Below, piece after piece: positions 1 to 12,299 of a stretch of 64,000 nt of DNA. Each line of letters starts with the position of its first letter. Position 1 is the stretch's first letter. This DNA is from Erythroxylum novogranatense. Taxonomy: Eukaryota > Streptophyta > Magnoliopsida > Malpighiales > Erythroxylaceae. The notes under the pieces were generated by a model that worked only from the letters and a program-made list of their open reading frames with translations, searched no databases and was not told where the DNA came from. Location: assembly GCA_029891385.1 (NCBI GenBank), contig CM057233.1, positions 55,072,063 to 55,136,062 of the forward strand, written 5' to 3'. The position numbers were made by a program, and so were the translations under genes.

Positions 1-978
1 TATACCCATCATTTCCACCTATAAGTTTCATTAAATTCATGCATCAATACTCATAATAAATGCACCATAACTCCAATTAAATACATCTAACAACCATGAT
101 TCAATACTACATAATTAAAGCTTAATTAAAAATTAACTTCAAACCTTACCTACTTAAACTTCCAATCTTCACTTCCTTTCAAATCTTTGCTTCCTACCTT
201 CTCTAACAACTTCTCCTAACACCAAGCAAGGGCAAGCTCTCCATGGCAAGAAAATAACTTGATTTCATGAAGGAGCTCTTAAGGTTTGGAGGGAGGTTTG
301 AGAGAGGAAGAAGAAAATCGATGGTGAGAGGAACAAAGGAAGAAGGTTTTCGGATGGTTGCAAAAGAAAGCAAGGCAACTTGACTTTTCATGCTTTAATT
401 CAATGAATTTCGGATGGAGATGGAAAAAAAACAAGGCATTTGGTCTTTTATTCAATGAGTTCCCGTAATATACAAGCTAACCATTCATTCTAAGGTGGGA
501 CACTTGGCAATTTAAAAAAAGAAAAGACAAAATGAGTTAATCTCAATTAATTAAGCACTAATCCCACTTAAGCTCTAAACATGGCACTAACATAATTCCC
601 ACAATTATTTATTCACTAATCTCATGCCATTAGGCAATCCTTTTAATACAAAAGACTCACTTTTCAGATCGATTGAATTTTCCTATCCGCAAGAACCCCG
701 AAAATTTGAAAAATTCCATACATTCCTAAAAATGGGAAACAATTTATGACGCACTCCAAATAATTTTCCAAATACTATTATCCCATAAATTTTACAAAAG
801 GTCTCAATTTGAAACCTAAGCCGGAAAATGTCATAAATGCATGTTACCATGTGCATATGCAAAACAATCATCAGTTATAGAGGCTAAATGCTGTATGCGC
901 ATGCCGAGTTCTAATTCCATACTCCTAACCCGTCCCAATTTACCAAAATATCCTTCCCATAGGAGATGGGATGTTACA
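1..978 (-). mobile_element. 3' LTR (partial) of LARD-like retrotransposon
   Basis: This segment repeats almost base for base at 7950-8927 (offset 7949), with scattered substitutions and 1-bp indels. On the minus strand it begins TGTAACATCCC at 978, directly after a purine-rich tract, as expected for the start of a 3' LTR. The rest of this LTR lies outside the window, because the partner LTR is about 4.2 kb long. The small ORFs inside (for example 203-391) recur unchanged in the other copy at 8151-8339, so they are LTR sequence rather than genes. Confidence 0.85.
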
Positions 979-993
979 ATTCTCCTCCTAATA
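979..993 (-). other. polypurine tract of LARD-like element
   Basis: On the minus strand this reads TATTAGGAGGAGAAT, immediately before the LTR start TGTAACATCCC. Further upstream the minus strand reads GGACGAAATTTT. That arrangement is typical of the 3' end of Tekay/Del-type Ty3 elements. It fixes the element's orientation as minus. Confidence 0.75.
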
Positions 994-3900
994 AAAATTT
1001 CGTCCATGAAATTTCATATCTGATTGATCGTGAAGGCGAGGGATTCTTTTCGATTAATACACTCTGCTTCCCAATTTCGCTACACGACCACATTCGGTCA
1101 ATGAACGGAGATCAAAACAATCAATGACTCTATTTCCTTTCTCAAGCTTTCCATTATTTTACCGCTTTCTCATGATTATGCAATTTGTCACTTTTCAATA
1201 TCATCACTATCAATAACATAAATATCGAATCCTAACAATATTTCCAATTCCATCTATGAAACACTTTGTGACTCAACCATCTTTTAGGTTTTAGTCTAAT
1301 TTACCAATCCATAATTCATTCATACCACAATCACATGAGGGCCCTTATCACTTAATTCAATTTTTCGTAACTACACCTTTATTTCCATCCAAGTACATTT
1401 TGGCCGAGGCGACACACTTCCAAATATTTCATGTATTACTTTTCATATTTCATTTTATCGAACCACAAATCTCATGAGATTTAGAACCTCAGTGAATTAA
1501 TTCGACTTATTGTCACCATCTTAAATTACTTAACCTATCACTTTATTATCTTGATCACATAATATAGGGATCACGACTCCTTTTTGGCAATAAGACCCCT
1601 TATACGCTTTTCGAATGGTGACACCAATATAATGATTGTCATGCCATAATCCCTTTGCACTATATATCAATATCATATCCCAATGACATCCAAAATACCG
1701 TTGTTTTATCACATGTCATCATTCACTTTGATGACTATACCATCAATTTCTTTTCCACAATACTTTTACTAGAGCATAACGCTTCAATTGTTTCTTATGT
1801 TTTCTCGAACCATGCACTTATGATCATTTGATTTCCCATTTTACCCTTTCAATTACTCTTTCAATACGCTCATGCTAGAACATAAAGCTTCGATCATTCT
1901 TTACATTTTCACTAACGCCTCTGATCGAGTATCACCCATATTTCTTAATTTGAACTATACATATCACTTTCCTCACAATTGAGTTATCTTCGCCTCAATA
2001 CGGTTTACAATTTCTACATCCTCACTTCGGGTTTTGCCAATCCACTTTGATGCACACCAACTCTGAAATTCCCATAGCTAATAATACTTTCTTTTGCCCC
2101 TTTTTGTCAGTTCGACTATAACACTCAATAATACACTAGATTTGGTAACCTTATTGCCCAAATATTGATCTTCTGCAATTGAATTTATTTCTTTCTTTGT
2201 TGAACCCCTTAAATTGCACCATTGGCTTAGTTTGAAGAAATCAGCCGCTAAATCCTTTTCAAATCATTTAAATGCATAAACTAATTCAATCGTTATCAAT
2301 TTGCATATTCATAGACAACTCCCAACTATATCTATACGATTAATGTCTCCAAGCCTTTAGGCCACACTCAGTATAACAAATTGCAAATCATCCATCATGA
2401 TACCGCCCATGGAAGTATATTTACCCCAAGGTACATAAAATCACTTTATACAATTTCAATAGATCACATCAAATTTTTAAATGTCTCCTTTATGATCATC
2501 AGTCATAACATTCACACGTTTTCCTCAAATATTCTTGTCAATTTACTACAACCAGAAAATCTTTGACAATTTCCGAACGTATCCAGCATTCCATTAGTTC
2601 TCATTAATTCCAAATTCCGCATACACATATCTTTTGAACTTTCGCATTTTATCACTACTTATATCTTTATTAATTCTCCCAATATCCCATGTTCGCATAC
2701 TAATCCATCCATTATTCATTCAATCAGATTAAGATTCACTCTTATGAGACTTGTATAACGACCAATTTCCTCAACTATCCCAATTTATCCATTTCTTATC
2801 CTTATATCCTCTTATGTTTATATCCATTATCCATTTCAAACACAATTGAGACATGTTCCTTTTCAGTAATACAATAAACTGAGTTGACTCATATAACTCT
2901 TTCATTATCGAACGCTCCAATGAGGAACAATTTCCTTATAATTTTCTCATCATAACATATTCTCTGAGGCCCTTCATTTCTCCACATAGCTCAATTTATT
3001 CACAATAAATCACTCAACGACTTGAATAACAATCATTATATCGATCTCGTACTTTCAGAACATAATTACACAAAGTATACACGAACTTTTAATCCCCTCA
3101 AATTCGCAATTAATATTTCCTTAATATGCAGATACTACTCTTACATAATCAAAGTCATCTCATTAACGTAATGTACACTTTTTCAAGAGTATATTTTTAT
3201 CTCTTACGATTAAGTCTCTGCTAGATTTAATACAGCTCATAAAACTTTATCAATCAACTATTTTTTTTCCATAACTAGAGATATACATATCAATTACTCT
3301 TGATACCTCACAAAGATCAATCTCTGAAGAGCACTTAAACAATTTCTTTTTCTCTACTATCTTACCATCATCACCCTAATCATCACATCCTATCTGACAA
3401 TATATCTCTATAGTCCCATTAATTTGCCCGTTAATAGATCATACTGCTAAGAATACCTTATTTGTATTTAATTCGCGATAACCATTCTCTTTTTAGTACA
3501 AATTCTAATCATGGGGACCTTACTCTATTCATGTCTCTCATTTTATTTCCTCAAGCTCATTACCAATGCGAACATCTTTAACTGTCTCACTTTTTTCTCA
3601 ATTGATCATTCTGAACATTCTCATGCCTTACTCTCACTCATTTTGAACTTGAGCTACCGGCATTATAATCGAAGCTTACGTAATAGACCACTGATTACCT
3701 CCTATATCATGTTTACGCAAATTATTCATTTATGTTTAATCATTTCACCCATGATGGTAATCCCACTATCAAATATACACTTACAGTGATCATATAATCT
3801 GAACTCAACAATCTTCCTATTTACACCCGTCCTCGCTCGTGAGGATCATATACAATCACAATTCATTCACAACTGATCGTTATAAGCACTTTCATTTCTT

Positions 3901-4682
3901 CTTCTAACTCATAAAGGTTTTTTTTTTAACAAGACATCTGGCTAGCACTTAGCCATTAACTTATCAATTGCAGCTGAACATTTTCACTTACCATAGGGCT
4001 CCCATAAGCAGGTGTGCATTTACTTAGGCAGATCAATTAAACCTGAACAACTTTTTCATCTACCAATTTCATTGTCTTACATTTCAATCTTTTCATTATG
4101 GCATTATACCCATATATTTCCTTTCAAATCAATATCACAGATATGAAATCATTCTTGATTTTGCACTTAATATATAATTTGACTCCAAATCACCAATCCT
4201 TATTTATAACTCTCATCACAGTAATCAATCCCAATTGTAACTTTTCTATATCATAGATACACTTTATTGTCATTTACCTTATACACTGTAAATCTTACCA
4301 TTATCACATCTCTATTTTTCCTCTATTAATTTACAACTATAATCTTTATTTCTAACTCATATTCAAGGATATACCCAATATCACTCCAATTTTGCACTTC
4401 ACAATATACCCGTCAATCTCAATACACTAAATATTCGTCTGTCTGATCAAACGATACACTCGTTCCTATTTTGCGATATCCATTTCTTCCTTTTATCACA
4501 TTCTAACACATTTTCCTTTTTCTCACTTTTTCTAACCACTTAAACGACTGCGACATACTTATGCATACGACTCATATATTACATGGGATCGATTGTCACT
4601 TTGTCTGCGTGACATGACTTAAATGCACATAACTTGACACTTTTTTTTTGTTCAGAAAGCCCATGTAAGATTGTACTTCTGG

Positions 4683-4694
4683 GCTCTGATACCA
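4683..4694 (-). other. primer-binding site, tRNA-iMet type
   Basis: The plus strand reads GCTCTGATACCA, identical to the 3' end of plant initiator tRNA-Met, so the minus strand carries the PBS TGGTATCAGAGC. Six bases (TTTAGG on the minus strand) separate it from the LTR end at 4701. This confirms the 5' LTR on the high-coordinate side. Confidence 0.85.
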
Positions 4695-4700
4695 CCTAAA

Positions 4701-7700
4701 TGTAACACCCCACTCCCGCAAGACCTGAACCCGACATCGACGATGATATCCAGGTCCGTGACCCGCGAGGGTGGCGTGCTACATCACTCAGTAGAAAACT
4801 CAGTATAACTTTTTTTTTCTTAACACATACTCACACATATCATCGTGAATGCGGAAAACAATTTATATAAACAATTCAATGGCCTTGGGGCCCTTTTTAC
4901 ATTTACAATTTATTTCAGTCAATTGACTTTACAACTTGTCCAACTTAGTAATACAAAAGTCCAAGAATAGAAATACTAAGACAGACGCGAATTGATCCCT
5001 ACCACTTCTCTGCTTCCTCAACCAACAGATATCATACGCCCGTTGCCTAACGGGGTATTCTTCTAAGTCCTGAAAAATAGATGCAAATTTTAGGTGAGTT
5101 TTGCGAACTCAGTGAGAAACCATCATCGATGGTTCACTCAATTCATGCAAGTTCAATCAGCTTATCAAAAATCACATACGATCACGATTCACAAATGTAA
5201 TCTCAAATAATACATACCATTACATTTCACAAATGTAAGGCATATCACCTTTCATACAATCCAAATTCAATCATACCATATATGCAATGCACATGAGACC
5301 CTTTCCAGTTTCATTACGTTGTTGTGACCGTGCTTACCAAACCGCCCCAAGAATCGGGCACATTGCGTTGAGCCGATGGTTTCAAACATTGGGCTTGAAG
5401 CCTAATACATCGAGCCCGAGGCTCAATACGTTGGACTGAGGTCTCGTGCATTGAAATGAAAGCTCATATATCGTTAGGCGTGATATGCCCCGACACGGTG
5501 GTCGCTCGGCCTGTTGCCGCTTTATCGATCATGTCCTTATGCATGAATGCATATGTTCCAATTTCCATTTACAGCTTATTTCTATCACTTACATTCAATG
5601 CCATTTCCTATTTCTTGGACCTTCGTCCCAGATTTCAATCATATATTTTCCAATTTATTGCATCATACCATATCGCATTTAAAAGTCACATCCAATGTAT
5701 TAAAATGATAATTAACACTTCAATATCAATTTCCCATTTCCTCGGACCTTTGGTCCGAGATCTCAATATAAACATTCACACGAGTTACACACAAGTAGCA
5801 CTTCGTTATCTCATTCCAAATATTTTAGACACCATGGTCCAAATCAATCAAAATCAAACACACATAAACGCTCCATTCTTTCCACATGGCATAATTGCAA
5901 AATCTTAAACACATAAAGGTTGAGGAACCAACTAGGTTACTCACCTGTATTCCGAAACTAACATCTGGAAGTTTCATAACGTCGGTAGATCGACGCTCCA
6001 AATGTGCCTCTATAACAAACAGAGAGGAATCCGATCACTAATTATCCAATCCGAACTAATATAATGCACATGTAAGTGTATAATGTATGTTCATGAGATT
6101 TCCGGCCCTAAATCCAAATTTTTCCCGTCATAAAATTCCATCAAAATTAGAAAACTATAGCCATCGACAAAGACTCAATTCGGATCTCGATCGGTCCAAA
6201 ATAAATAAAAGCAAGGACCATAGAATAATTACCCGGGGCCACGTCAATTTCCCGTCCAAAAATTCCCAATTTCTCAAAAAATAAAATTCAATATTTCACT
6301 AATCCGATGCCTCAAGAATCAGGTCAATCGGACGTCGGACGGAAAAGAAATTGACAAAAGAATCACCAAATACCAAATAATGAAATAATAATAAAAATAA
6401 AAAATAAAAAAAATCAGAGGCCTCGTCACTAGGGCGAGGCGTCGCCCTAGTGATTCCGGCTGATCCAGCCTCGTCACTAGGCGACGATCGCCTAGTGATG
6501 CTGGATAATCCGAGCCTCGCCACTAGGGCGAGGCGTCGCCACAGTGACCAAGCGCAATTCCACTTCCCATTTCCCTTTTCTCGATTTCTCAATCCAACTT
6601 CCAACACTCATAATTCTTAGCACACAATTCAGAAAATACAAATTATACCTTGTTGGAAAGATAAAGAAACCTCTACAATTCTCAAGAAGACCATAAAAAT
6701 CAATCTCACCCTTAAAGGTGTCAAAAATCCCTTCAAAGCTACTGCCTACTCAAATCCCATTAAAACAGAACAGTACATTGCAAATTCCATAACTCTCTGA
6801 TTTTTCAGCCAAAAAAATTACCACATAAATATGCTCAATAATTTCACAATGTCATCTACAACTTTCATGAACAACCCAAAATCAAATTCCATAACCAACT
6901 AGGTCAAACAATTCAACAAAGAATTTGTATACAGAAATTAACCAAACTGAACAGTACATTTTACATTGGTATATCTCTTAGCACAAATGTCACTAAATTC
7001 ACTACCTTATATCCCTGAAAATATAAGATCTCAAACTTCAATTTTCATGAAGAACTCAAAATCCAATTCAATTTCTAACAATTTCAAAACTGTCATGCAA
7101 GTTACTGCCATGATCAGTAGTTCATAACCCAATGCAGGTTCAATGTTTGCAAAATCATAACTCCCAAATCTGACCTCTAAAAATTACATGCCATATATCA
7201 TTTTCAATATAATTCCTTCCTTTGCAACTTTTCAGAAGATCACTCACACCAATTCAGTTCACATAATTTGCTAAAATTGCTTCCAATCCATGAAGCTCAC
7301 AAACTCAACACTTAGGCTAGGTTTCATCAAAATGCTCAAAACCAGTCAATAGTAATCAGTTCATATCTCCCAATATACAACTCGAAAATTAGCAAGATCA
7401 GTGGAAATGGAAAGCTAACTCAATATTCTACAACTTTAATGAAGACCATTCTCCCAAATTCCATCACAATTAATTTAGAAAAATCATCAAAGTCATCAGG
7501 TCATATATGCGAGTACTGTTCACAGACCCTACAAACAAAAACTTCCCATGCAAAGATTCACCCTTCTAACATTACAATTTAACAACACCTATTTCACACA
7601 AATTTGAAGCTAACATCCCAAAGTTTAATTGGGCACAAACCTCACCTCATTTACACACCTACACAATTAGTTATGATCAAAACATTACAATAGGTCAAAC

Positions 7701-8927
7701 TCACATTTTCAGCTATACTATACAATTCCTCTTCCTATCATGCCAATTGAACTTCTAACACCATATGCATTTCAATAAAGCATAAAATCAGTATTCCTAA
7801 CATTCATACATTCACTAGGGCTAACATTCACGAATTGGCAACACTCAATTCTTCATTTTTAAGTAAAATCAATCATCAATATGTAATCAAAATCAAGTTA
7901 AAAACACTCATTCCTACTACTTCATCAAATCTTACTTCAACCTAACTTTATACCCATCATTTCCACCTATAAGTTTCATTAAATTCATGCATCAATACTC
8001 ATAATAAATGCACCATAACTCCAATTAAATACATCTAACAACCATGATTCAATACTACATAATTAAAGCTTAATTAAAAATTAACTTCAAACCTTACCTA
8101 CTTAAACTTCCAATCTTCACATCCTTTCAAATCTTTGCTTCCTACCTTCTCTAACAACTTCTCCTAACACCAAGCAAGGGCAAGCTCTCCATGGCAAGAA
8201 AATAACTTGATTTCATGAAGGAGCTCTTAAGGTTTGGAGGGAGGTTTGAGAGAGGAAGAAGAAAATCGATGGTGAGAGGAACAAAGGAAGAAGGTTTTCG
8301 GATGGTTGCAAAAGAAAGCAAGGCAACTTGACTTTTCATGCTTTAATTCAATGAATTTCGGATGGAGATGGAAAAAAACAAGGCATTTGGTCTTTTATTC
8401 AATGAGTTCCCGTAATATACAAGCTAACCATTCATTCTAAGGTGGGACACTTGGCAATTTAAAAGAAGAAAAGACAAAATGAGTTAATCTCAATTAATTA
8501 AGCACTAATCCCACTTAAGCTCTAAACATGGCACTAACATAATTCCCACAATTATTTATTCACTAATCTCATGCCATTAGGCAATCCTTTTAATACAAAA
8601 GACTCACTCGATTCGATCGGTTGAATTTTCCGTCCGGCAAGAACCCCGAAAAATTTCAGAAAAATTTCCATAAATTTCTAAAAATGGGAAACAATTTATG
8701 ACGCACTCCAAATAATTTTCCAAATACTATTATCCCATAAATTTCACAAAAGGTCTCAATTTGAAACCTGTTTAAAATGTCATGAATGCATGTTACCATG
8801 TGCATATGCAAAACAATCATCAGTCATAGAGGCTAAATGCTGTATGCGCATGCCGAGTTCTAATTCCATACTCCTAACCCGTCCCAATTTACCAAAATAT
8901 CCTTCCCATAGGAGATGGGATGTTACA
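4701..8927 (-). mobile_element. 5' LTR of LARD-like element (4.2 kb)
   Basis: On the minus strand the LTR starts TGTAACATCCC (at 8927) and ends GGGGTGTTACA (at 4701), giving matched TG/CA ends with a 7-bp inverted terminus TGTAACA. The segment 7950-8927 matches 1-978. The low-coordinate part, 4702 to about 6351, is related to the truncated copy at 52909-54595. The LTR is AT-rich apart from a GC-rich hairpin block at 6421-6547. The 150-residue frame at 5456-5908 has no recognisable content and is not called a gene. The right flank 8928-8932 is accac; the matching target duplication would lie left of the window. Confidence 0.82.
6421..6547. repeat. GC-rich triple hairpin block in the LTR
   Basis: 6427-6452 is a perfect 11-bp inverted repeat with a 4-base loop (CACTAGGGCGA / TCGCCCTAGTG). 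6474-6498 is a second perfect 11-bp inverted repeat with a 3-base loop (TCACTAGGCGA / TCGCCTAGTGA). A third, imperfect copy starts near 6522. The block stands out as a GC island in an AT-rich LTR and reads nearly the same on both strands. Confidence 0.8.
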
Positions 8928-9555
8928 ACCACGGTCGGTCGGGTCGCCAAGACAAGATCCTTGGGACCCTCGCCATCGCCATTGCTCGGCGTTCTCCATA
9001 GATCGACCACGGTCGGTCGGGTCGCCAAGATAAGATCCTTGGGACCCTCGCCATCGCCATTGCTCGGCGTTCTCCATAGATCGACCACGGTCGGTCGGGT
9101 CGCCAAGATAAGATACTTGGGACCCTCGCCATCGCCATTGCTCGGCGTTCTCCATAGATCGACCACGGTCGATCGGGTCGCCAAGACAAGATCCTTGGGA
9201 CCCTCGCCATCGCCATTGCTCGGCGTTCTCCATAGATCGACCACGGTCGGTTGGGTCGCCAAGACAAGATCCTTGGGACCCTCGCCATCGCCATTGCTCG
9301 GCGTTCTTTATAGATCGACCACGGTCGGTCGGGTCGCCAAGACAAAATCCTTGGGACCCTCGCCATCGCCATTACTCGGCATTCTCCATAGATCGATTAC
9401 GGTTGGTCGGGTCGCCAAGACGAGATCCTTGGGACCCTTCGCTCGCCTCCGACACGGATCGACTAAGGTCGATCGGTCGCCAAGGCAGAATCGTCGGGAC
9501 CGTAGCTCGGCCTCAACTATAGATCGACCTCGAAGCCGGTCGGCCATGAGCGACT
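8928..9555. repeat. 78-bp minisatellite array
   Basis: Unit starts are visible at 8928, 9006, 9084, 9162, 9240, 9318 and 9396, each exactly 78 bp apart. Shorter degenerate units then run to about 9555. Each unit contains ACCACGGTCGGTCGGGTCGC and TCCTTGGGACCCTCGCC. Because 78 is divisible by three, open frames run through the array on both strands, which explains the long overlapping ORFs here; no protein is inferred. The LARD-like LTR ends exactly where the first visible unit starts. Tandem repeats of this sort are known from the 3' untranslated regions of Tat-lineage retroelements. Confidence 0.85.
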
Positions 9556-9589
9556 TTACCAAACTACACTATGATCAAAAATAGAGAGC

Positions 9590-11750
9590 GAAAACATGGA
9601 AAGTAACTTCAAAAAAAGAATTTTATTACTGCAAATTGATCCTGGCCACAAGCCCAACCAGGTGAGCTCTACAACTTGGGAGAAGGGGAGCTACAAACAG
9701 CCGAAGGAGAAGGAGAATACCCAGGGAATACCTAGGGAAAGCCTCGGAAGCGGGCGAAAAAGACGAAGTAGGAGCGGGACCCGGGGGAGCAACCGGAGGA
9801 ATATCTTCACTAGGAAGCTCTTCCTCTTCGGAGAGCGGCACAATGGGAGCAGGAGCAGGATCCGGGGGAGCAACCGAAGGAACATCTTCATAAGGGAGCT
9901 CTTCCTCTTCGGAGTTGAGATCTAGCTCTTCATTCGGAACGTCGCACGGTTCTCCCTCGACTTTCTTCGTGATCTCCTCCAAAGAAAGCCCAAAAGCTGC
10001 GGGAATAAGCGGCTCGGCATAATCTTCGAATGAAGGGCATACCACCCCCTCAGGAGCATAGAGCCCCTCTTTAGAACCGAGAAGGTTACCTCACAGGCGA
10101 GCTCCAAACTTTCCTCGTACAAGAACCGCCTCTTCCATCGCTTGATCGCTTCAATCCGCTGCTCCCGCACAGAGCGCCGCACCTCCCGCAAGGTGTTCTC
10201 GGCTCTATCTCTATCCACCACGGCGGAATGACAGTCTTGGCGGTACTTCTTGTTGAGCTCCCGCTCCGCCCTCACAGTCTTCCTCCACTCCTCACTCTCC
10301 TTCTCCCTCCTCTCTCTCTCATTCTCCTTCTCCTCCTCTACTTTGGCCAGTCGAGCCGTCAAAGCTCCCATCTCCCCCTCCTGGGCCTTCTTCTCCTCTT
10401 CAAGGGACGCGTTTTTAGCCTGGAGGAGGTCTCTCCCCTCCTTCACCTCTGACAACTCGCCCTTCAAACCCTTCATCTGCTCATGGAGATCCTGGACTTC
10501 CTGGTCCAGAGTCTCCAAACGCTGCAACAAGGCAAAGGACGTCGTCGCAGCCAGCATACCGAGACGAACGAGCTGAGAACCCAACTCCAGGTTACCTTTC
10601 TTCTCCATGACCCCCTCGTCCACAGGGGGAGTAACCCTCTCTAAGGCAGGTAGCGGGACACCTCGAGGTCCCCGATCGAGACGTCCTTACCCAACTTGAT
10701 GGCAGGCTCCCACTGCCCAAGGCTCACGGCCTGCGCCTTCTCCTTGCCTTTTTTCTGTTTACCTGCTCTGGCTTGACTGACCGGGCGGAATGGAAGGTCA
10801 CCCAGCCGAACCAACCTCTTCCTCTTAAGAGGAGGACCCGCGTCCTCCTCCTCCTCCTCCTCTACTACTGGCACAATCGGCAATGGCTTCGACGAAATAG
10901 GAAGGTCCCCGACAGGGGGAACACCCGCTGACACGGCCGAGGAGACCAACCCCGCAGACAAAGCGGCGCCCTCACCGGTCTTCGCCTCACTCCCCTTCTT
11001 CTGAGAGGCCTGCTTCCTCGACGTAGAAGCTCGAGCTCCCATCCTCACCATGGCTGCACGATGATAAATTGAGTTATAGAACAAAAATAATGCACAAAAG
11101 TTCAACAATTAATACAATCACGAGGAGTCAACCGGACGGGGCGGTTTCCTTCTTTAGCCCGCTAATTCGTGGTGGGGGATCGACGAGGAAAGAATCGGCC
11201 GAGGCCTCCCTGGGGTATCCCTGAATGAGCCGAGTAAAGTCGTATCTGCCGAGCTCCTTGATACGACGGACCACCTCCCACTCCTCCCTGCTAAGGGACA
11301 GGGTCGACGAATCATTCCATTGCTCGGCCAGAGGATACCTCCATGGTCGGCACTCAGAGGAAGATCCTGGGGGCTTCACAAAGAAATACTTGGTCTGCCA
11401 GGAAGAAATTTTCGAGGGTATCCTGGCCGGGCGATACCGAGCATCTCTATATTGCAGAAAGGGAATTTCAGCCCTGAGCTCGGACTATGGCTCATCCTCG
11501 TGAAGTGGCGCGAGAATGCCGCGAAGAAGTGGATGGTCGAACGATGGCACAACAATGCCAACCTGCTTATAAACCTCCAACTGTCGGAGGAATTTGGCTC
11601 GGCAATAACCCGAACATGGCGATACTCGTCAACAATCGGGCGACGGAGCCTCATGCCGCCTCTCGAGAAAAAGCTACCGGAGCACGAAGTATCCATCAAG
11701 TTGTTGTGGATCTTTCATGCATAAAGGCCACTGGGGCCCTGTGACGAGGA
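9590..11750 (-). pseudogene. broken accessory (antisense) ORF of a Tat-like retroelement
   Basis: Minus-strand coding fragments follow one another. 11128-11500 contains SSWQTKYFFVKPPG and a DPPPRISGLKK segment. 10641-11053 is basic with an acidic EEEEEED run. 9922-10640 is a long coiled coil rich in E, K and R. 9626-10075 has FEDYAEPLIPAAFGLSLEEI followed by acidic and proline-rich repeats. The layout (globular N-terminal part, basic linker, coiled coil, C-terminal segment) resembles the gag-like or accessory ORFs of plant Tat-lineage Ty3 elements; this is from memory of the family, not a search. Frame changes near 10635 and 10065, and stops and a frame slip between 11500 and 11720, break it. 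A TATA box on the same strand lies at 12098-12105. Confidence 0.5.
11054..11132 (-). other. probable 79-bp intron in the accessory ORF
   Basis: On the minus strand the segment begins GTTGAC and ends GTGCAG and is AT-rich. Read straight through, the upstream frame meets a stop two bases into this segment. Removing it puts the upstream fragment (11128-11500) in the same frame as the downstream fragment (10641-11053). In-frame joining with GT..AG borders is good support by eye, but no transcript evidence is available. Confidence 0.55.
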
Positions 11751-12097
11751 ATATTATACCTAAGAGACAATTTGTTCAACTCCCCACGGTCATCGACGAC
11801 GCAGTCTTTGGCGGCAACTCCACAACTAAACCATCTTTTCTCTCTCATCGACATCTCCTCCGCATCTCGACCATGCTCCCGTAACTACCGTCGACATGTT
11901 CACCAAGAAAAGATTTTGGAAAAGAAGAGGAATGAAGAAAAGGACGTACCTAATCAGAGGTTCGAAACAGGGAAATCGGACGGCGAAGTGAAAGGAAATT
12001 TTTGGGAACCACGAACGATAAAAAACAAGCGAAGGCAAAGTGTAAGCGGGAGAACGAAAGCAAAAGGTGAAAACCGCCACAACTCGTCGACTATGAG

Positions 12098-12105
12098 TAT
12101 TTATA
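12098..12105 (-). promoter_or_regulatory. TATA box for the antisense ORF
   Basis: The minus strand reads TATAAATA, about 350 bp upstream of the first coding remnants near 11750. A strong donor-like site, AG|GTACGT, follows on the minus strand near 11949, so the leader may also be spliced. No other minus-strand promoter candidate stands out in this interval. Confidence 0.45.
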
Positions 12106-12299
12106 GAGGTCGGCGAAGGAACACTCAAAGTGACCCAATCGACTACGACGCTGGAGAAAATTCGAGCTATGCTCAGACACGCGGCATGATCCAAGCCACG
12201 GGAATTAGGGTTGTTTGAAATCCGGAATGGAGCGATAGTTGAAAGGATCGTGCGGAGACGGTACCAGTAGAACTTAAGGACGATACATTTGATTCGAAT

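Larger units (their letters stand above)
979..4700 (-). mobile_element. non-coding internal domain of LARD-like element
   Basis: About 3.7 kb lies between the polypurine tract (979-993) and the primer site (4683-4694). No frame stays open for more than about 92 residues, and none of the short peptides resembles gag, protease, reverse transcriptase, RNase H or integrase. The sequence is AT-rich with many short pyrimidine tracts. Known LARDs combine LTRs of about 4.5 kb with a conserved non-coding core of about 3.5 kb, which fits these sizes. The alternative is a Tekay-type element whose pol has decayed beyond recognition by eye. Confidence 0.65.

Noticed and set aside
203..391. 62-residue minus-strand peptide repeated exactly at 8151-8339
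   Set aside because: The identity comes from LTR duplication, not from gene conservation.
5456..5908. 150-codon plus-strand frame in the LARD-like LTR
   Set aside because: The related LTR at 52906 does not keep it open, and it resembles no known protein.
8780..9372. Overlapping minus-strand frames with WSIYGERRAMAMARVP-type repeats
   Set aside because: Simple translations of the same 78-bp units in other frames.
8928..9555. CRISPR array
   Set aside because: The units are contiguous without distinct spacers, and the context is a plant genome with retroelements.
8790..9584. 264-codon plus-strand frame across the LARD-like LTR end and the minisatellite
   Set aside because: It starts inside the LTR and is repetitive because the 78-bp period keeps the frame open; no protein similarity is recognisable.
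10228..10576. Plus-strand leucine- and serine-rich frames opposite the coiled coil
   Set aside because: They are shadows of the E/K/R-rich minus-strand coding sequence.
11772..12218. 148-codon plus-strand frame
   Set aside because: Low-complexity, no recognisable domain, and it overlaps the likely promoter and leader of the minus-strand ORF.
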